Source: Linanthus parryae (taxonomy: Eukaryota; Streptophyta; Magnoliopsida; Ericales; Polemoniaceae). Taken from it: a stretch of DNA of 64,000 bases. The position numbers were made by a program, and so were the translations under genes. Below are positions 1-9,165 of the stretch, piece after piece (the first letter of the stretch is position 1; each line of letters begins with the position of its first letter). The notes beneath the pieces were generated by a model. The model was not told the origin of the DNA. It worked only from the letters and a program-made list of their open reading frames with translations, and ran no database searches. The stretch covers positions 436,501-500,500 of the forward strand of contig JALGPY010000014.1 of the NCBI GenBank assembly GCA_023055425.1, given 5' to 3'.

Positions 1-783
1 TCTAAGTGGTGCATGCGAATCTGATGATACCCATAATCCAACTTCGTGAAGAAGCGTGCGGCGCCTAACTCATCAAAAAGCTCATATGTCGTCGAAATGG
101 GAAATTGATCAGCCACCGTGACCGCATTAAAGGCACGATAGTCCACACAAAAGCGAAAAGTCCCATCCTTCTTCCGCACCAGTACGACGAGCGAGGAAAA
201 AGCACTACGGCTAGGCTGAATAATCCTCTGCTGAAGCATCTCAAGAACATTTGGAGAGCTTGACATAAAGATAATGAGCAATCATCAAAGCAAGAACCTG
301 GTGGAGGTGTTGAGCATGCTGCTCGAGGGTGGTGCTGTAAACGAGTATATGGTCAAAGAAAACAATCACGAAACTCCGGAGAAAAGGCTGAAATATCTGA
401 TTCATAGCTGCCTGGAAAGTGGAGGGAGCGTTGGTGAGGCCAAATAGCATAACCAAAAACTCGTAGTGACCCTCATGGGTCCGGAACGCAGTCTTGTGAA
501 TGTCTAAGTGGTGCATGCGAATCTGATGATACCCATAATCCAACTTCGTGAAGAAGCGTGCGGCGCCTAACTCATCAAAAAGCTCATATGTCGTCGAAAT
601 GGGAAATTGATCAGCCACCGTGACCGCATTAAAGGCACGATAGTCCACACAAAAGCGAAAAGTCCCATCCTTCTTCCGCACCAGTACGACGAGCGAGGAA
701 AAAGCACTACGGCTAGGCTGAATAATCCTCTGCTGAAGCATCTCACGAACCTGTTTCTCAATCTCAGTGATACGGGCGCACAT
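1..783 (-). pseudogene. Ty3/gypsy reverse transcriptase, internally duplicated
   Basis: The minus strand from about 783 to 244 encodes the fingers and palm of a Ty3-type RT. Visible motifs are VREMLQQRIIQPSRSAFSS, VLVRKKDGTFRFCVDYRA, FFTKLDYGYHQIRM and VMLFGLTNAPSTFQ. The catalytic box normally read as F/Y-x-D-D is FFDH here, so the second aspartate is lost. Just after KLSKCS the coding sequence jumps back, and bases 1-243 repeat bases 503-745 without a visible difference. This is a direct duplication with a 502-bp offset. It removes any chance of a normal RT and looks younger than the other lesions. Confidence 0.88.
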
Positions 784-1531
784 TCACTAGAGCAGAACCC
801 GGAAGCAGATGAATGTGATGGTCATAGGCCCGTTTCGTCGGAAGGCCGGTCGGAACAGAAAACCGGTAGCATGCTCCTCCAAAAAGCGATAAAATCTTCG
901 GGGAAAGGTTGGGTGGAAAACCCGGCGGTTGGGACACCCCGTTGGACATAGAAAGCGGAAGTGCAACCAACTCATAGTTCTCGGTCAGTGGGTCCTGATG
1001 GCGGAGCGCAACTAGGCGGTGAAACGAAATCTGTCGCGACACGACCGTGTCTCCCTGAAGTGTCACCAGATGATCCTGCCACGTAAACGTCATCGTCATC
1101 CGCCCATAATCATGAGAAACCTGGCCCAATGTCTGCAACCAATCAATACCCAATACAATATCCGGACCATGAACAGCTAACACGTGCAAGTCAATAGCAA
1201 ACGTATGATCCTGGAGGGTGAGATCAGTCTTGGGACAATAGTAGGCGCAACGCAGGGATGCCCCATTGCCCACATAAACCTGGAAAGGTGTGACTGGCTG
1301 TAGGATGAGACGAAGCTGTTCTGCGATCGTCGGGTGTATAAAATTGTGGGTACTCCCACTATCAATCAGCACCTGCACCATAGTACCCGCAATAGAACCA
1401 AGGGACTTAAAAGAGCGAGGAATGAGATTACCCGATAGTGAGTTGAGAGTCGGAATGGAATCCGTAATAACATCAGTGTCGGCGGAAGAATCCAAAGCAG
1501 ATTCGTCCGAATCATCGTCCGCGAAAAGCAT
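764..1531 (-). pseudogene. Ty3/gypsy aspartic protease and linker to RT
   Basis: This minus-strand segment of about 255 codons has the retropepsin active site VLIDSGSTHNFI, and further on the family motif VLGIDWLQTLG. The C-terminal part (HHIHLLPGSALVNVRPY) is the usual run-in to the RT domain. There the frame stops just where it should continue into the RT (EIEKQVREML), so one frameshift near 765-785 separates them. The segment is in frame with the gag fragment to its right, apart from a single TAG at 1565-1567. The protease would cut the Gag-Pol polyprotein, but the copy cannot make one. Confidence 0.85.
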
Positions 1532-1984
1532 GAGAAACTTAGGAACACACTTATGGTTGTGGTCCTACTTCTCATCACAACGAAAACATAAGCCATGTCG
1601 CGCTCGTTCGGTGCGCTGTTCCCTCGTATATAGGCGTGGAGGCAAGTCAGTGGTAGACCGGTCAGTAGTAGTCGTGGCTGCAACGGTCGGCTGCTGTGGC
1701 CTAAAGGCTGGCCCAGACCGTCGAGGTAGCGATGTGTAAGCCTGAATGAGATCCGTATAGGACGCCGACAATTCCCGTGCCAGAGCAAAAGCCTCAGCCA
1801 AAGTAGCGGGGTTGCGCAACCCGAGATCGCGTTGAAGGGGCTGTTTCAGCCCGGAGCGAAACAATGAAATCAACGTCTCCTCATCCGTAACGTGGACCTT
1901 GTTAAGCAACGTCTCAAACTCCGTCTGGTACTGTGCCACAGTTGTGTGCTGCTGTAACTTGGCCAGGAGGCCAAAATAGTCCAC
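1532..1984 (-). pseudogene. Ty3/gypsy gag, C-terminal half with interrupted zinc knuckle
   Basis: The minus strand encodes a retrotransposon Gag segment (YFGLLAKLQQHTTVAQYQTE, then LFRSGLKQPLQRDL), a low-complexity linker rich in Thr and Pro, and a nucleocapsid-type knuckle. The knuckle reads CFRCDEK, stop, DHNHKC. It fits the C-x2-C-x7-H-x-C spacing of this group only if the TAG stands for one residue, probably tryptophan (TGG to TAG). Translation after the TAG stays in the protease frame. A second in-frame TAG and a one-base shift precede this segment near 2008-2040. Confidence 0.82.
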
Positions 1985-1997
1985 ATAATGTTCCGGA

Positions 1998-2532
1998 TCA
2001 AACTAATGTTTTACCGCAGAAAGGAAGTCCATCCAGGTTGCCGATTTCGTTGTGTGAGATAAAATAGCGGAACCACTCGGATGCCGGGTGATCAATCAGA
2101 ATCGATACCAAGTTCAAGCGATCGTCCTCTGCTGTGCGAAAGTAATCAAAATATTTCTGGATTTTAAAAATCCAACCCACGGCATCGTTTCCGGTGAAGC
2201 GGGGTGCATCTACCCACATACGTGGGGTCTGGTCCGTGGCGCGGGTGACTCGCGACGGTGGCGGCTGCCAGCCGGTACTGCGCACGGGGGGGGGGGGGGG
2301 GGGGGGTGATTGCCCGACGATCAGGGGCTTGAGGCGGCGCACCAAGCATACCACGCTGCTGGTGCAGTGGTAGAAGAGTGACCTGTTGATGGACTGACTG
2401 CTGAGGCGGCATTGCAGGCGGTAGCCGGGCTTCCATGCGCCCCATATGGCGCTGCAAATCCTGCACCAATCCCATAACTTCAGCAACGGTAAAGGGTTGC
2501 TCCGTCCCAGTGGTAAGTTCGTCAGTAGACAT
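1998..2532 (-). pseudogene. Ty3/gypsy gag, N-terminal half, frameshifted at a G run
   Basis: The start at 2530-2532 opens MSTDELTTGTEQPFTVAEVM. It is followed by a coiled-coil-like segment (LVQDLQRHMGRMEARL) and a Pro/Gln-rich linker. At the 21-G run (2286-2306, poly-Pro on the coding strand) the frame changes. The continuing Gag reads WVDAPRFTGNDAVGWIFKIQ and SILIDHPASEWFRYFISHNE, typical of the retrotransposon gag domain. The homopolymer makes a sequencing or assembly length error a real alternative to a true mutation. Confidence 0.8.
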
Positions 2533-2620
2533 AGTAGGGTTTGACGGAGGTTAGGGTTTTTGTTTTTGGAGTCCTCACGTCGGAATTGCTTGGCCGACGT
2601 GAATCAATGAGAAGCACCAA

Positions 2621-2840
2621 TGTTACTGGGTTGTTTCCAGTAGCAACGATTTAGAGTACAAACCAAAGAATCGGAGGAAGGAGAAGAAGAAGTCGGAGAA
2701 GAGGAAGAAGAACCGGGAGAGGAGACATGAGCAATTTTCTAGTATATTCCCAAACAAAAAAACACAGTTGTTTAAATAGTCATCCCCAAAGCTAATAAGG
2801 TAAAAACTAATAACACCCCTAAAGTAAAACAAACTACTGT
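2621..2840 (-). repeat. LTR-like end of the Ty3/gypsy element (right boundary approximate)
   Basis: On the plus strand the segment starts TGTTACTGGGTTG, directly after the gypsy-type TTGGTGC leader (read on minus). That is where the 3' end of a 5' LTR (..CA) is expected. It is pyrimidine-rich on the minus strand. A sequence resembling the other LTR end (CTACTGTAA) occurs near 2833-2841, but I find no clean target duplication, so the outer boundary is a guess. Confidence 0.5.
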
Positions 2841-2939
2841 AATGACCCAAAAATCAATAAAAGTACCAAATATGCCCATCTCCATCTAAGAGACAAAATC
2901 ATCTAATCGAGATGGTCGTTTAGTAGTCTGCTGACGTCG

Positions 2940-3117
2940 ATCCGCTGCTATGGACCTGGGAACAGGTGTGGCACTCGTATCAATGTCAGCCCGGATTTTC
3001 TCAGGCTGGTTTGCCTCTCTAGTATAGTTTACAAGTTATTGCACTAGAGCAGGGATTTACCCAGTACGCACTCGAATGATAGTGGTTGCGGGTTCCCACG
3101 TCATCAGGAAAAAAAAA
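2940..3117 (+). repeat. SINE-like unit with short A-rich tail
   Basis: The segment contains blocks that I recall from plant short interspersed elements: TGTCAGCCCGGATTTTCTC, GCAGGGATTTACCCAGTACG and GGTTGCGGGTTCCCACGTCA. It ends in an A-rich tract near 3108-3117. No target duplication was identified, so family assignment and left border are tentative. Confidence 0.4.
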
Positions 3118-3595
3118 TCCTTAGAAGACTACAAGTTAGTTGGCTAAAATCGTCATTAACGAATGGTGAACTTTATTTCAACAAGCGGCCTTTCTTCATT
3201 GGCCTGAACTTGCAAAACAGACAAGAGATTATAAAATATTTATTAGTAAAGTAATAAATAAATAGGGCGAGAAGAAAGAGCAGCATATTCTGAACTTTTG
3301 GGAGGTATCACAACAGAAAAAAAAAAGAAAACAATATAAAAGTGTAGTCAGATTGCAGAGCCCCATCAGACAAAGGCAGTAGTATTTTAATTAATTTATC
3401 AAAAACTAAAAATTGTCAGTATTATTTTAATTAGAAAAATAGTTGCCTGCATCAAAATTTTCTGCAGGTAGATTCCTCTTTGACTCTCTTCTTTTTCGTC
3501 TACACTTGCCGTAACCAATTTCTCTAACCTCACTATTTAGAATGAAGGAAGACCGTAAGGGAGTTTCGAACTCCTGAAGATGCTTGACGATGTTA

Positions 3596-4101
3596 GAGCA
3601 ACTCCAATGGGATTTCAAACTAAAGCTAATTTTTTATTCTAAATTATTAATTATATATTATATCAACTATCATAATGTGCGAATGGGCGCTAATTGAGTG
3701 GTAGACTATTTGAAACCCATGAATGATGTCCCATGTTCGAATCTTAGTAGACGTAAAATGTAACGTAATTCTAAAAAACAAAAAAACTACCATAATTACC
3801 AAAGTAATGAAATTTCATGCTCCAATGTAATGAAATTTTACACACCTTTGTAATTATCGTGACATAAAATTAATATGATGGTTTAACGTGGTCAAAATGA
3901 CAAATATGTAAATAAATACCAAGAGATCAATGTATAGAATATTTGTTCTATCTTTAGAACAATTCTATAGTTGGTCTCAAATTTGAACCAAGTATAGCAT
4001 AAAAAAGTTAGAATTACCACAATTTTTTACACCGCATTGGAGCACCACAATGTTATACTTATAAAATTGAAACAACTTTTAGCACTCCATTGGAGATGCT
4101 C
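3596..4101. mobile_element. PIF/Harbinger-type MITE (Tourist-like), about 506 bp
   Basis: The left terminal repeat GAGCAACTCCAATGG matches the inverse of the right end CCATTGGAGATGCTC with one difference. Both ends are flanked by TTA (3593-3595 and 4102-4104), the three-base target duplication typical of PIF/Harbinger elements. There is no coding capacity; the interior is AT-rich. A tRNA-like unit lies inside at about 3681-3780. Confidence 0.82.
3681..3780 (+). repeat. tRNA-like SINE unit inside the MITE
   Basis: The sequence GCGCTAATTGAGTGGTAGAC resembles a pol III A box. About 50 bases on, CATGTTCGAATCTTAG resembles a B box. An A-rich stretch follows (about 3770-3790). The spacing and tail fit a tRNA-derived SINE. 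It could instead be an integral part of the MITE interior, since no target duplication was seen. Confidence 0.45.
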
Positions 4102-4104
4102 TTA

Positions 4105-5170
4105 ATAGGTATCAAATCAAAGTAAGAACATTTGTGACATTAGCATAACATTTCAAGTTCGAAACTCATATATAGTATAAACTAAATTACGATGATTTTT
4201 GTAATGTAATAATGTTTTGTGTAATCTAAATCTCAATCGAGATTAAGGGTGGGGGTTGGTATGATTTTTGACTTTTAAGCAGACTTTTTAGTTGTTGTAA
4301 AAAAAATCATCACAAAAAAGTTGATGACAAAATATGTGAACATGATTGTTGAGAAAATTTGATACTTTTAAAAAGTTAGTGATGCAATACATTTATTGTT
4401 AGTAAATATTATAATTTTAAATTTTTTATATGTAATAATACAAAATATATTTTAAACAAATTAAAAGTCCAAAATATATTAAAAGCTGGAAAAAAAATAC
4501 AAAACCCAACCTAAACGCACGCGAAGGTATAAAAGATTTTAACATTACATGCAAGAAGAGATTATAGTGAAACACAAATAGCTCCATTTGAGCAATTTTA
4601 AGACACGAACATTTTTTTTCCTTCTGACACGAACATGCAAAATAAAAGATTGATTAGTCTCCGTTCTACTGCCATTTTTAATGGTGAAAATCATCGAGAA
4701 AACCAAGCCGTTTATGATTTTGGAAAATACGGGTCAAATATTTTATACCTATGTATGGAAGATTATTTTCGTTATTTGAGAAAGTGGTGGATAGATAATC
4801 GTTGCATAACTATCATCGACAAGGAGGTGTTTCTTTGTTTCGTTTCTTACATGAAGTCAAGCATAGGTAAGCCACCATTAACTTTGAAAGTTTGACTAAA
4901 TAAACAAGAAACTACTAACTAGTAACTACATTACATAGACTCGGGGCTAATAACACAACATTATTAATATACACGCAAAATAGTCTCCACCACCATTTCT
5001 CATCCTCCCTAACCTCCGAAAACTACTTACCAATGAACTAGCCTTTATATAGCTAAAGAATCACACCAACCAAAACCACTTTTTTCCCCAACATAGCATA
5101 ACATAAAGGAGACAATTCACGGAACCAACCAAAACAATTAAACAAACTCAATACTTGCTTCTAATTACCA
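4105..5170. other. Gene-free AT-rich spacer
   Basis: I see no conserved coding signal, RNA gene or terminal repeat here. A short open frame near 4635-4895 has no recognisable family and is probably chance. Confidence 0.6.
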
Positions 5171-5171
5171 A

Positions 5172-5645
5172 TTGGGGATGTCAATCGGATCCAATCCGAT
5201 TCGATATCCGACATGATTCGACTTTAATGGAGCAAATCCGATTCGATCCGTTTGAAAATGGATCGAATGTGGATCACAAGTTCTGAGGTCCGTAAAATTT
5301 GATCCGATCCGATTAGGTTATCATACCTAATAAATTCAATAATATGCATGTATTAATATAATTACATATTTAACTTTTATTATGATTACTTTAGATAACG
5401 TTCTAAGTCTGATATATCTGTATTTTTATTGTGAATAAATTGATAAAACTATAGATGTAAAGTGTATGTAAATTCAATTTTGATTTTGATTCATAATAAT
5501 CTTATGTCAGATGAACTAAAAATACTATTCGCCATGATCCAATGGATAATCCGATTTGAATCCGACAATATCCGATCCGAAACCTAATGAATCGGATCAG
5601 AATTTAGGATGATCCGATCCAAACCCGATCATTTGCCATTTCTAC
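5172..5645. repeat. ATCCGAT-rich element with inverted ends (hAT-like candidate)
   Basis: Both ends are built of repeated ATCCGATCC/GGATCGGAT words. The left end (GGGGATGTCAATCGGATCC) and the inverted right end (TAGAAATGGCAAATGATCGG) are alignable, and an AT-rich core lies between them. The style matches the proven hAT-type element at 13102-13659, but I could not fix an exact 8-bp target duplication. Confidence 0.45.
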
Positions 5646-6009
5646 TTCTTATGTCTGTAATACTACCAATTAACACTAGATAATGAATCCAAGTGAAACC
5701 CCCTCATCCCCTACTTGTGTCTCTAAATGCTTCCCCATAAATGATCTCTCACCCCCAACACTTTTGATTTGATGGAGTTCTTCTTATCAGACGCGAATAG
5801 ACACAGACAACCACCCACCCTTACATTAAATCTCTAGAGTCTAACAACACATAATTCGTGCGATGACATCCTTATAACTACAATCACCGCGGAGAACCAC
5901 CAATCTATTTAACAATGGACTGTGGAATAAGCTATCCCTAAAATGTGACATGTGGAATAGCTTATCCTCACAATATTCTAGAAACCAGACACTTTATAAA
6001 CAAAAAAAA
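5646..6009. other. Gene-free spacer
   Basis: This is an AT-rich, C-poor stretch without coding signal. It ends in an A run immediately before the MULE-like end at 6010. Confidence 0.5.
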
Positions 6010-6690
6010 GGGTAAAAGGCAAATCCACCCTCGTTGTATGAGTTATATACAAAAACACATCTATTGTTCGGGGATAAACAAAAACCGCCCCTGGCAGCTA
6101 ACAGGGACTAACGACAACTAAAGGAACACTCTAAATACCCACTTTACCCTCAAATGGGAAAAAATTACCCTACTATATAAGTTTTGTCTCTCTTTATCTC
6201 TTCTCTTCTCCCACTTCCTCCTTCTCTCCCAACCCTAGCCGCCACCCACCTTCTCAACCCCTTCACCTCTGTTCATTTCCATCTGGACCCTCTCTCGTCT
6301 CTCTCACGGACATCAGCAGCACCTCTCAGCCTCGTCTAAGAATCGGTTGCAAATTTGCAAAAATCGAGAGAGAGAGAGAACCGAGTTCCAATTGTTGGTT
6401 TGAGGTCTCAACTCGATGACAGTGGCTATGTTTATTCGAGCTTCGGGACGCGTGGTTGAGGGAGAGAGAGTCGCAGATAGGGGAAGAATTAGGTGTTCTG
6501 GGTTTTTTTTGCCGGCATAAATGGAGGTGGAGACGAAGGGATGGTGGTCGATTGGTGGTCTGGTTGACTGAATTCGTCCAAGTTTTGGGTAGCGAGGAGG
6601 AACTGGGTGGTCTTGGTCTGGATAAATGGAGGTTTGCTGGTAGTGGTGGTGGTTTTGATGTTGGCAATTGATGAGGGTAAGCAGCATCGA
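6010..6690 (+). mobile_element. Truncated, diverged Mutator-like element (one promoter arm)
   Basis: The start GGGTAAAAGGCAAATCC and the following blocks (ATATACAAAAACAC, GTTCGGGGATA, AAAAACCGCCCCT) match the ends of the three intact MULEs at 36083, 50984 and 55538. An inward TATA box (TATATAA at 6174-6180) lies about 164 bp from the tip, followed by a CT-rich, leader-like stretch. I find no matching opposite end (CTTTTACCC) before 9 kb, so the element has lost its distal arm. The right limit is approximate. Confidence 0.65.
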
Positions 6691-6749
6691 AACCAGTGAA
6701 AGGGATTGTGGAGTTCGGCGGTTGCTGACGGTAGATGAAGGAGAAGATG

Positions 6750-7043
6750 GTGCAGTTGCTATTCTCATTAATGTTGATGGATCCATTAAAAAAAAAGAAC
6801 CATAATTTTTTACTCCATCACCAAGGCAGTTACTTTAGAAGCTCTAGCTCTCAGGGAGGGTCTCTTGTTGGTTGTGGATTCAAATATGTCACTTATCAGC
6901 ATCTTGTCAGACGCTGAACCTGTTGTTGATGCTATTAATTCGGAGGATCCTTGCTGCAATCTGGAAATATGGGCTATTATTGAAGACTTGAAGCACCTGG
7001 TAGCTCATTTTTCCTCTTGTTATTTTTCTTTGTACAAATAGAG
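6750..7043 (+). pseudogene. LINE (non-LTR) RNase H-like domain relic
   Basis: The stretch ILINVDGSI (about 6760-6785) is the first beta strand, with its catalytic Asp, of a plant LINE-type RNase H. After an A run that shifts the frame, 6817-7040 reads VTLEALALREGLLLVVDSNM, then ISILSDAEPVVDAINSED, and IWAIIEDLKHL. It ends in TAG at 7039-7041. The domain is that found at the C-terminus of Ta11/L1-like ORF2 proteins. No upstream RT was found next to it. Confidence 0.7.
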
Positions 7044-7229
7044 TTTAATCGAACAACTCATGATTGTGAAAATTGTGTTTTTTGAGCTTGGCTGGTCTTC
7101 TCTGGCTTTTTGCAGCCTGGTACTATTATCAGTTTTTGGCTTCTCATTCTAATGAAATCATGCAGTTTGCTTACATGCTTCAAATATTCAAATAATATCT
7201 AGTTTAATATCACATTACTGTTTTTCTCT

Positions 7230-8310
7230 CTAAAGTTTTCCTCTCTGAAGAAACCCTAGCCCGCCGCTCCTCTGGCGGCGAATCCTCCACGGCCGCCGGG
7301 AATCACCTCCTCTTTGTCCCGTCGTGTGCTGTTAATGAAGTCGACCCAACCCTTGCCTCTTTTCAGCGCACTTTCCGCTCAGTTGCGCACCGCTCTCCGC
7401 CGGTATCCTCTTTCATCGGTCTCCAACGCCGGTACTGAAGTCGGGCTACCCTTCTTTGGGATTCTGGTAAGGTTTCCAGCTTCCTATCCTCCTCTCAGCT
7501 CCCTCCCCCGTCCCGATGTCGCCGCCTCGTCGCCCAGCCATGGATGTGAGCCCCCTTGCCTCTCTCCGCCATCTCTGCCGATGTTGCCTTCACCTCCTCC
7601 CACGTCGTCGCTCCAGCCTCCGTTTTCGCCTGGATCGGCTGGGCTCTGCACCACCTGTGGACTATCCTCAGTACTCTCCCCCTCCCCCTTCCCCGGTTTT
7701 TAATCGTGCTCCTGTTAGCCGCCCTCTCCCTCAGTTGTGGGGATGCTTTCCCCCTCCCCCTCGACTTGGCTGGACCTCCGACCGAGAAGAGCCCTCCGAA
7801 TCAGTCCCCTCACCGCACGGCGACACCTCCAGGAGCCCCCTCTATACCCCGGTATTGGGTGATGAAAAGTCCCTCCCCTTGATTTAGGCGGGCGGATTCC
7901 ACTTAGCTGACTCTCATGCCTACGGTTGTCCTTGCGTCCAGGTTGGAGACCACCGTGCAGCCGCCACCTCCGTTGTAGGGTTTGGATGGGCCTTGGGGCC
8001 AGGACATGTCTTTTTTGGATTCATCTGTTGGGCTTTTGGTCGTTCTATTTGGGGCCCGTTGAGGAGTTTGGAAGCTTTCGAACCTCACTGGGCCAGTCTC
8101 TTGCTTTGTGGTTTTATTGGGGCCTTATAGTCTTTTTTCCATTAAGGCCTACTGATGTTTTTGGAAGCGTTTGTTAGACTTGGCGCTGCAGTTTGTATCT
8201 CGTTATTTGTTGTGTTTTATGTTTCATTGTCGGGGATATGTTCCCCCTGATCGAGTGACTGTTTGTTTCTATATAATCCTTTTCGTTGCCGGTGAAAAGA
8301 AAAAACAACT
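7230..8310 (+). repeat. GC-rich insertion with LINE-like 3' end (candidate)
   Basis: Base composition rises abruptly at about 7230 to a Pro/Ser-rich, CT-dominated stretch with long but uninformative open frames. It ends near 8270-8307 with TATAATCCTTTTCGTTGCC, then an A-rich tail. Plant L1-type elements and their non-autonomous relatives often end in this way. I could not find flanking target duplications. A captured or retroposed sequence is another possibility. Confidence 0.35.
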
Positions 8311-9165
8311 TGGAGTTAGTTTGAAAAAGGTGTGCTTTTGCTTCTGCAAATGGAACATTGTATGGCGAATTCGGAGGTCTTCTTACACCACCATTCTCAA
8401 ACCTCACCGAGTATACACCGAAAGAAATTCCAGATACGCTGAGAATAGAATAGAAACTTATCATTCCAGGGGCGTGATACAAGCCCTAGCCCTCAACCTC
8501 ACTACAAATTTGTTTCGCGAGTTCTTCTTTGTTTCTTTCTTCCTGATAAACAAAGATGTATGGCGAATTTGATGGGGTCCTCAAGTTAATGACCAAGGTG
8601 TACCTTTAGTGGTCCTCAAGAAGCTCAGTATAGAAACTTCTTGGAGTATAACACAGTTTTCCAAAGAATGCAATTTAGAATGTTTGAATGCAGAACCGCT
8701 GCAGTAGGGTAGATAAACATTCCTGGTCTCTCCCGACGGTAACCTAAAAAGATAGGTTGGTTAATTCTATAGAATGAAAGTTGGTTGCATTATCCATGTT
8801 ACTATATCGAAAATAATATGCTTCAATGAAACCAGTACACACACATACACACAAGACAATGTTAATAACAATCAATAACAAACTGATTTGAAAGCAGGCA
8901 AGTATGTTGTCCAAACTGATGACAAGATCCCACAAATGCAAATGAAGTCAGCTAGCTAGCTTATATAACATTGTTGTAGTATGGTATGTTATAGGAGAAG
9001 CAAAATGAGAAGGGAATAGAGAGGGAGGGAGGTTACCCTGTTGAATGACAACATCGTGCAACAAGGGAAAAAAGGATGTGCTTGTATTTCTTGAAAACCC
9101 CAAAGCATGGAAGTGGAACATGCCTCACTATCTGGGCTAGAAAAGGGGAGGCCCAATAAAATAAA
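8311..9165. other. Gene-free spacer
   Basis: The open frames on both strands show no family signature. A short CA/GT repeat lies near 8838-8853. Confidence 0.5.

Larger units (their letters stand above)
1..2840 (-). mobile_element. Degenerate Ty3/gypsy LTR retrotransposon, cut by the window edge
   Basis: Read on the minus strand this is LTR-like end, gag, zinc knuckle, aspartic protease and reverse transcriptase, the usual Ty3/gypsy order. The reading frame is broken many times: a shift at a 21-G run in gag, another shift plus a TAG near 2008-2040, a TAG inside the zinc knuckle, a shift between protease and RT, and a changed RT catalytic box. The rest of RT, RNase H and integrase would lie left of the window. 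After the LTR-like end, the minus strand reads TTGGTGCTTCTCATTGA, a sequence often found just inside plant gypsy LTRs. It is a dead copy. Confidence 0.9.

Noticed and set aside
2845..3000. tRNA gene
   Set aside because: Only degenerate A/B-box-like words of SINE type were seen here and at 3681, 39537 and 57420; none folds into a complete cloverleaf by eye.
7314..7887. Overlapping plus-strand open frames rich in Pro and Ser
   Set aside because: Several frames are open at once because of CT-rich composition. They lie in a probable repeat and show no family motif.
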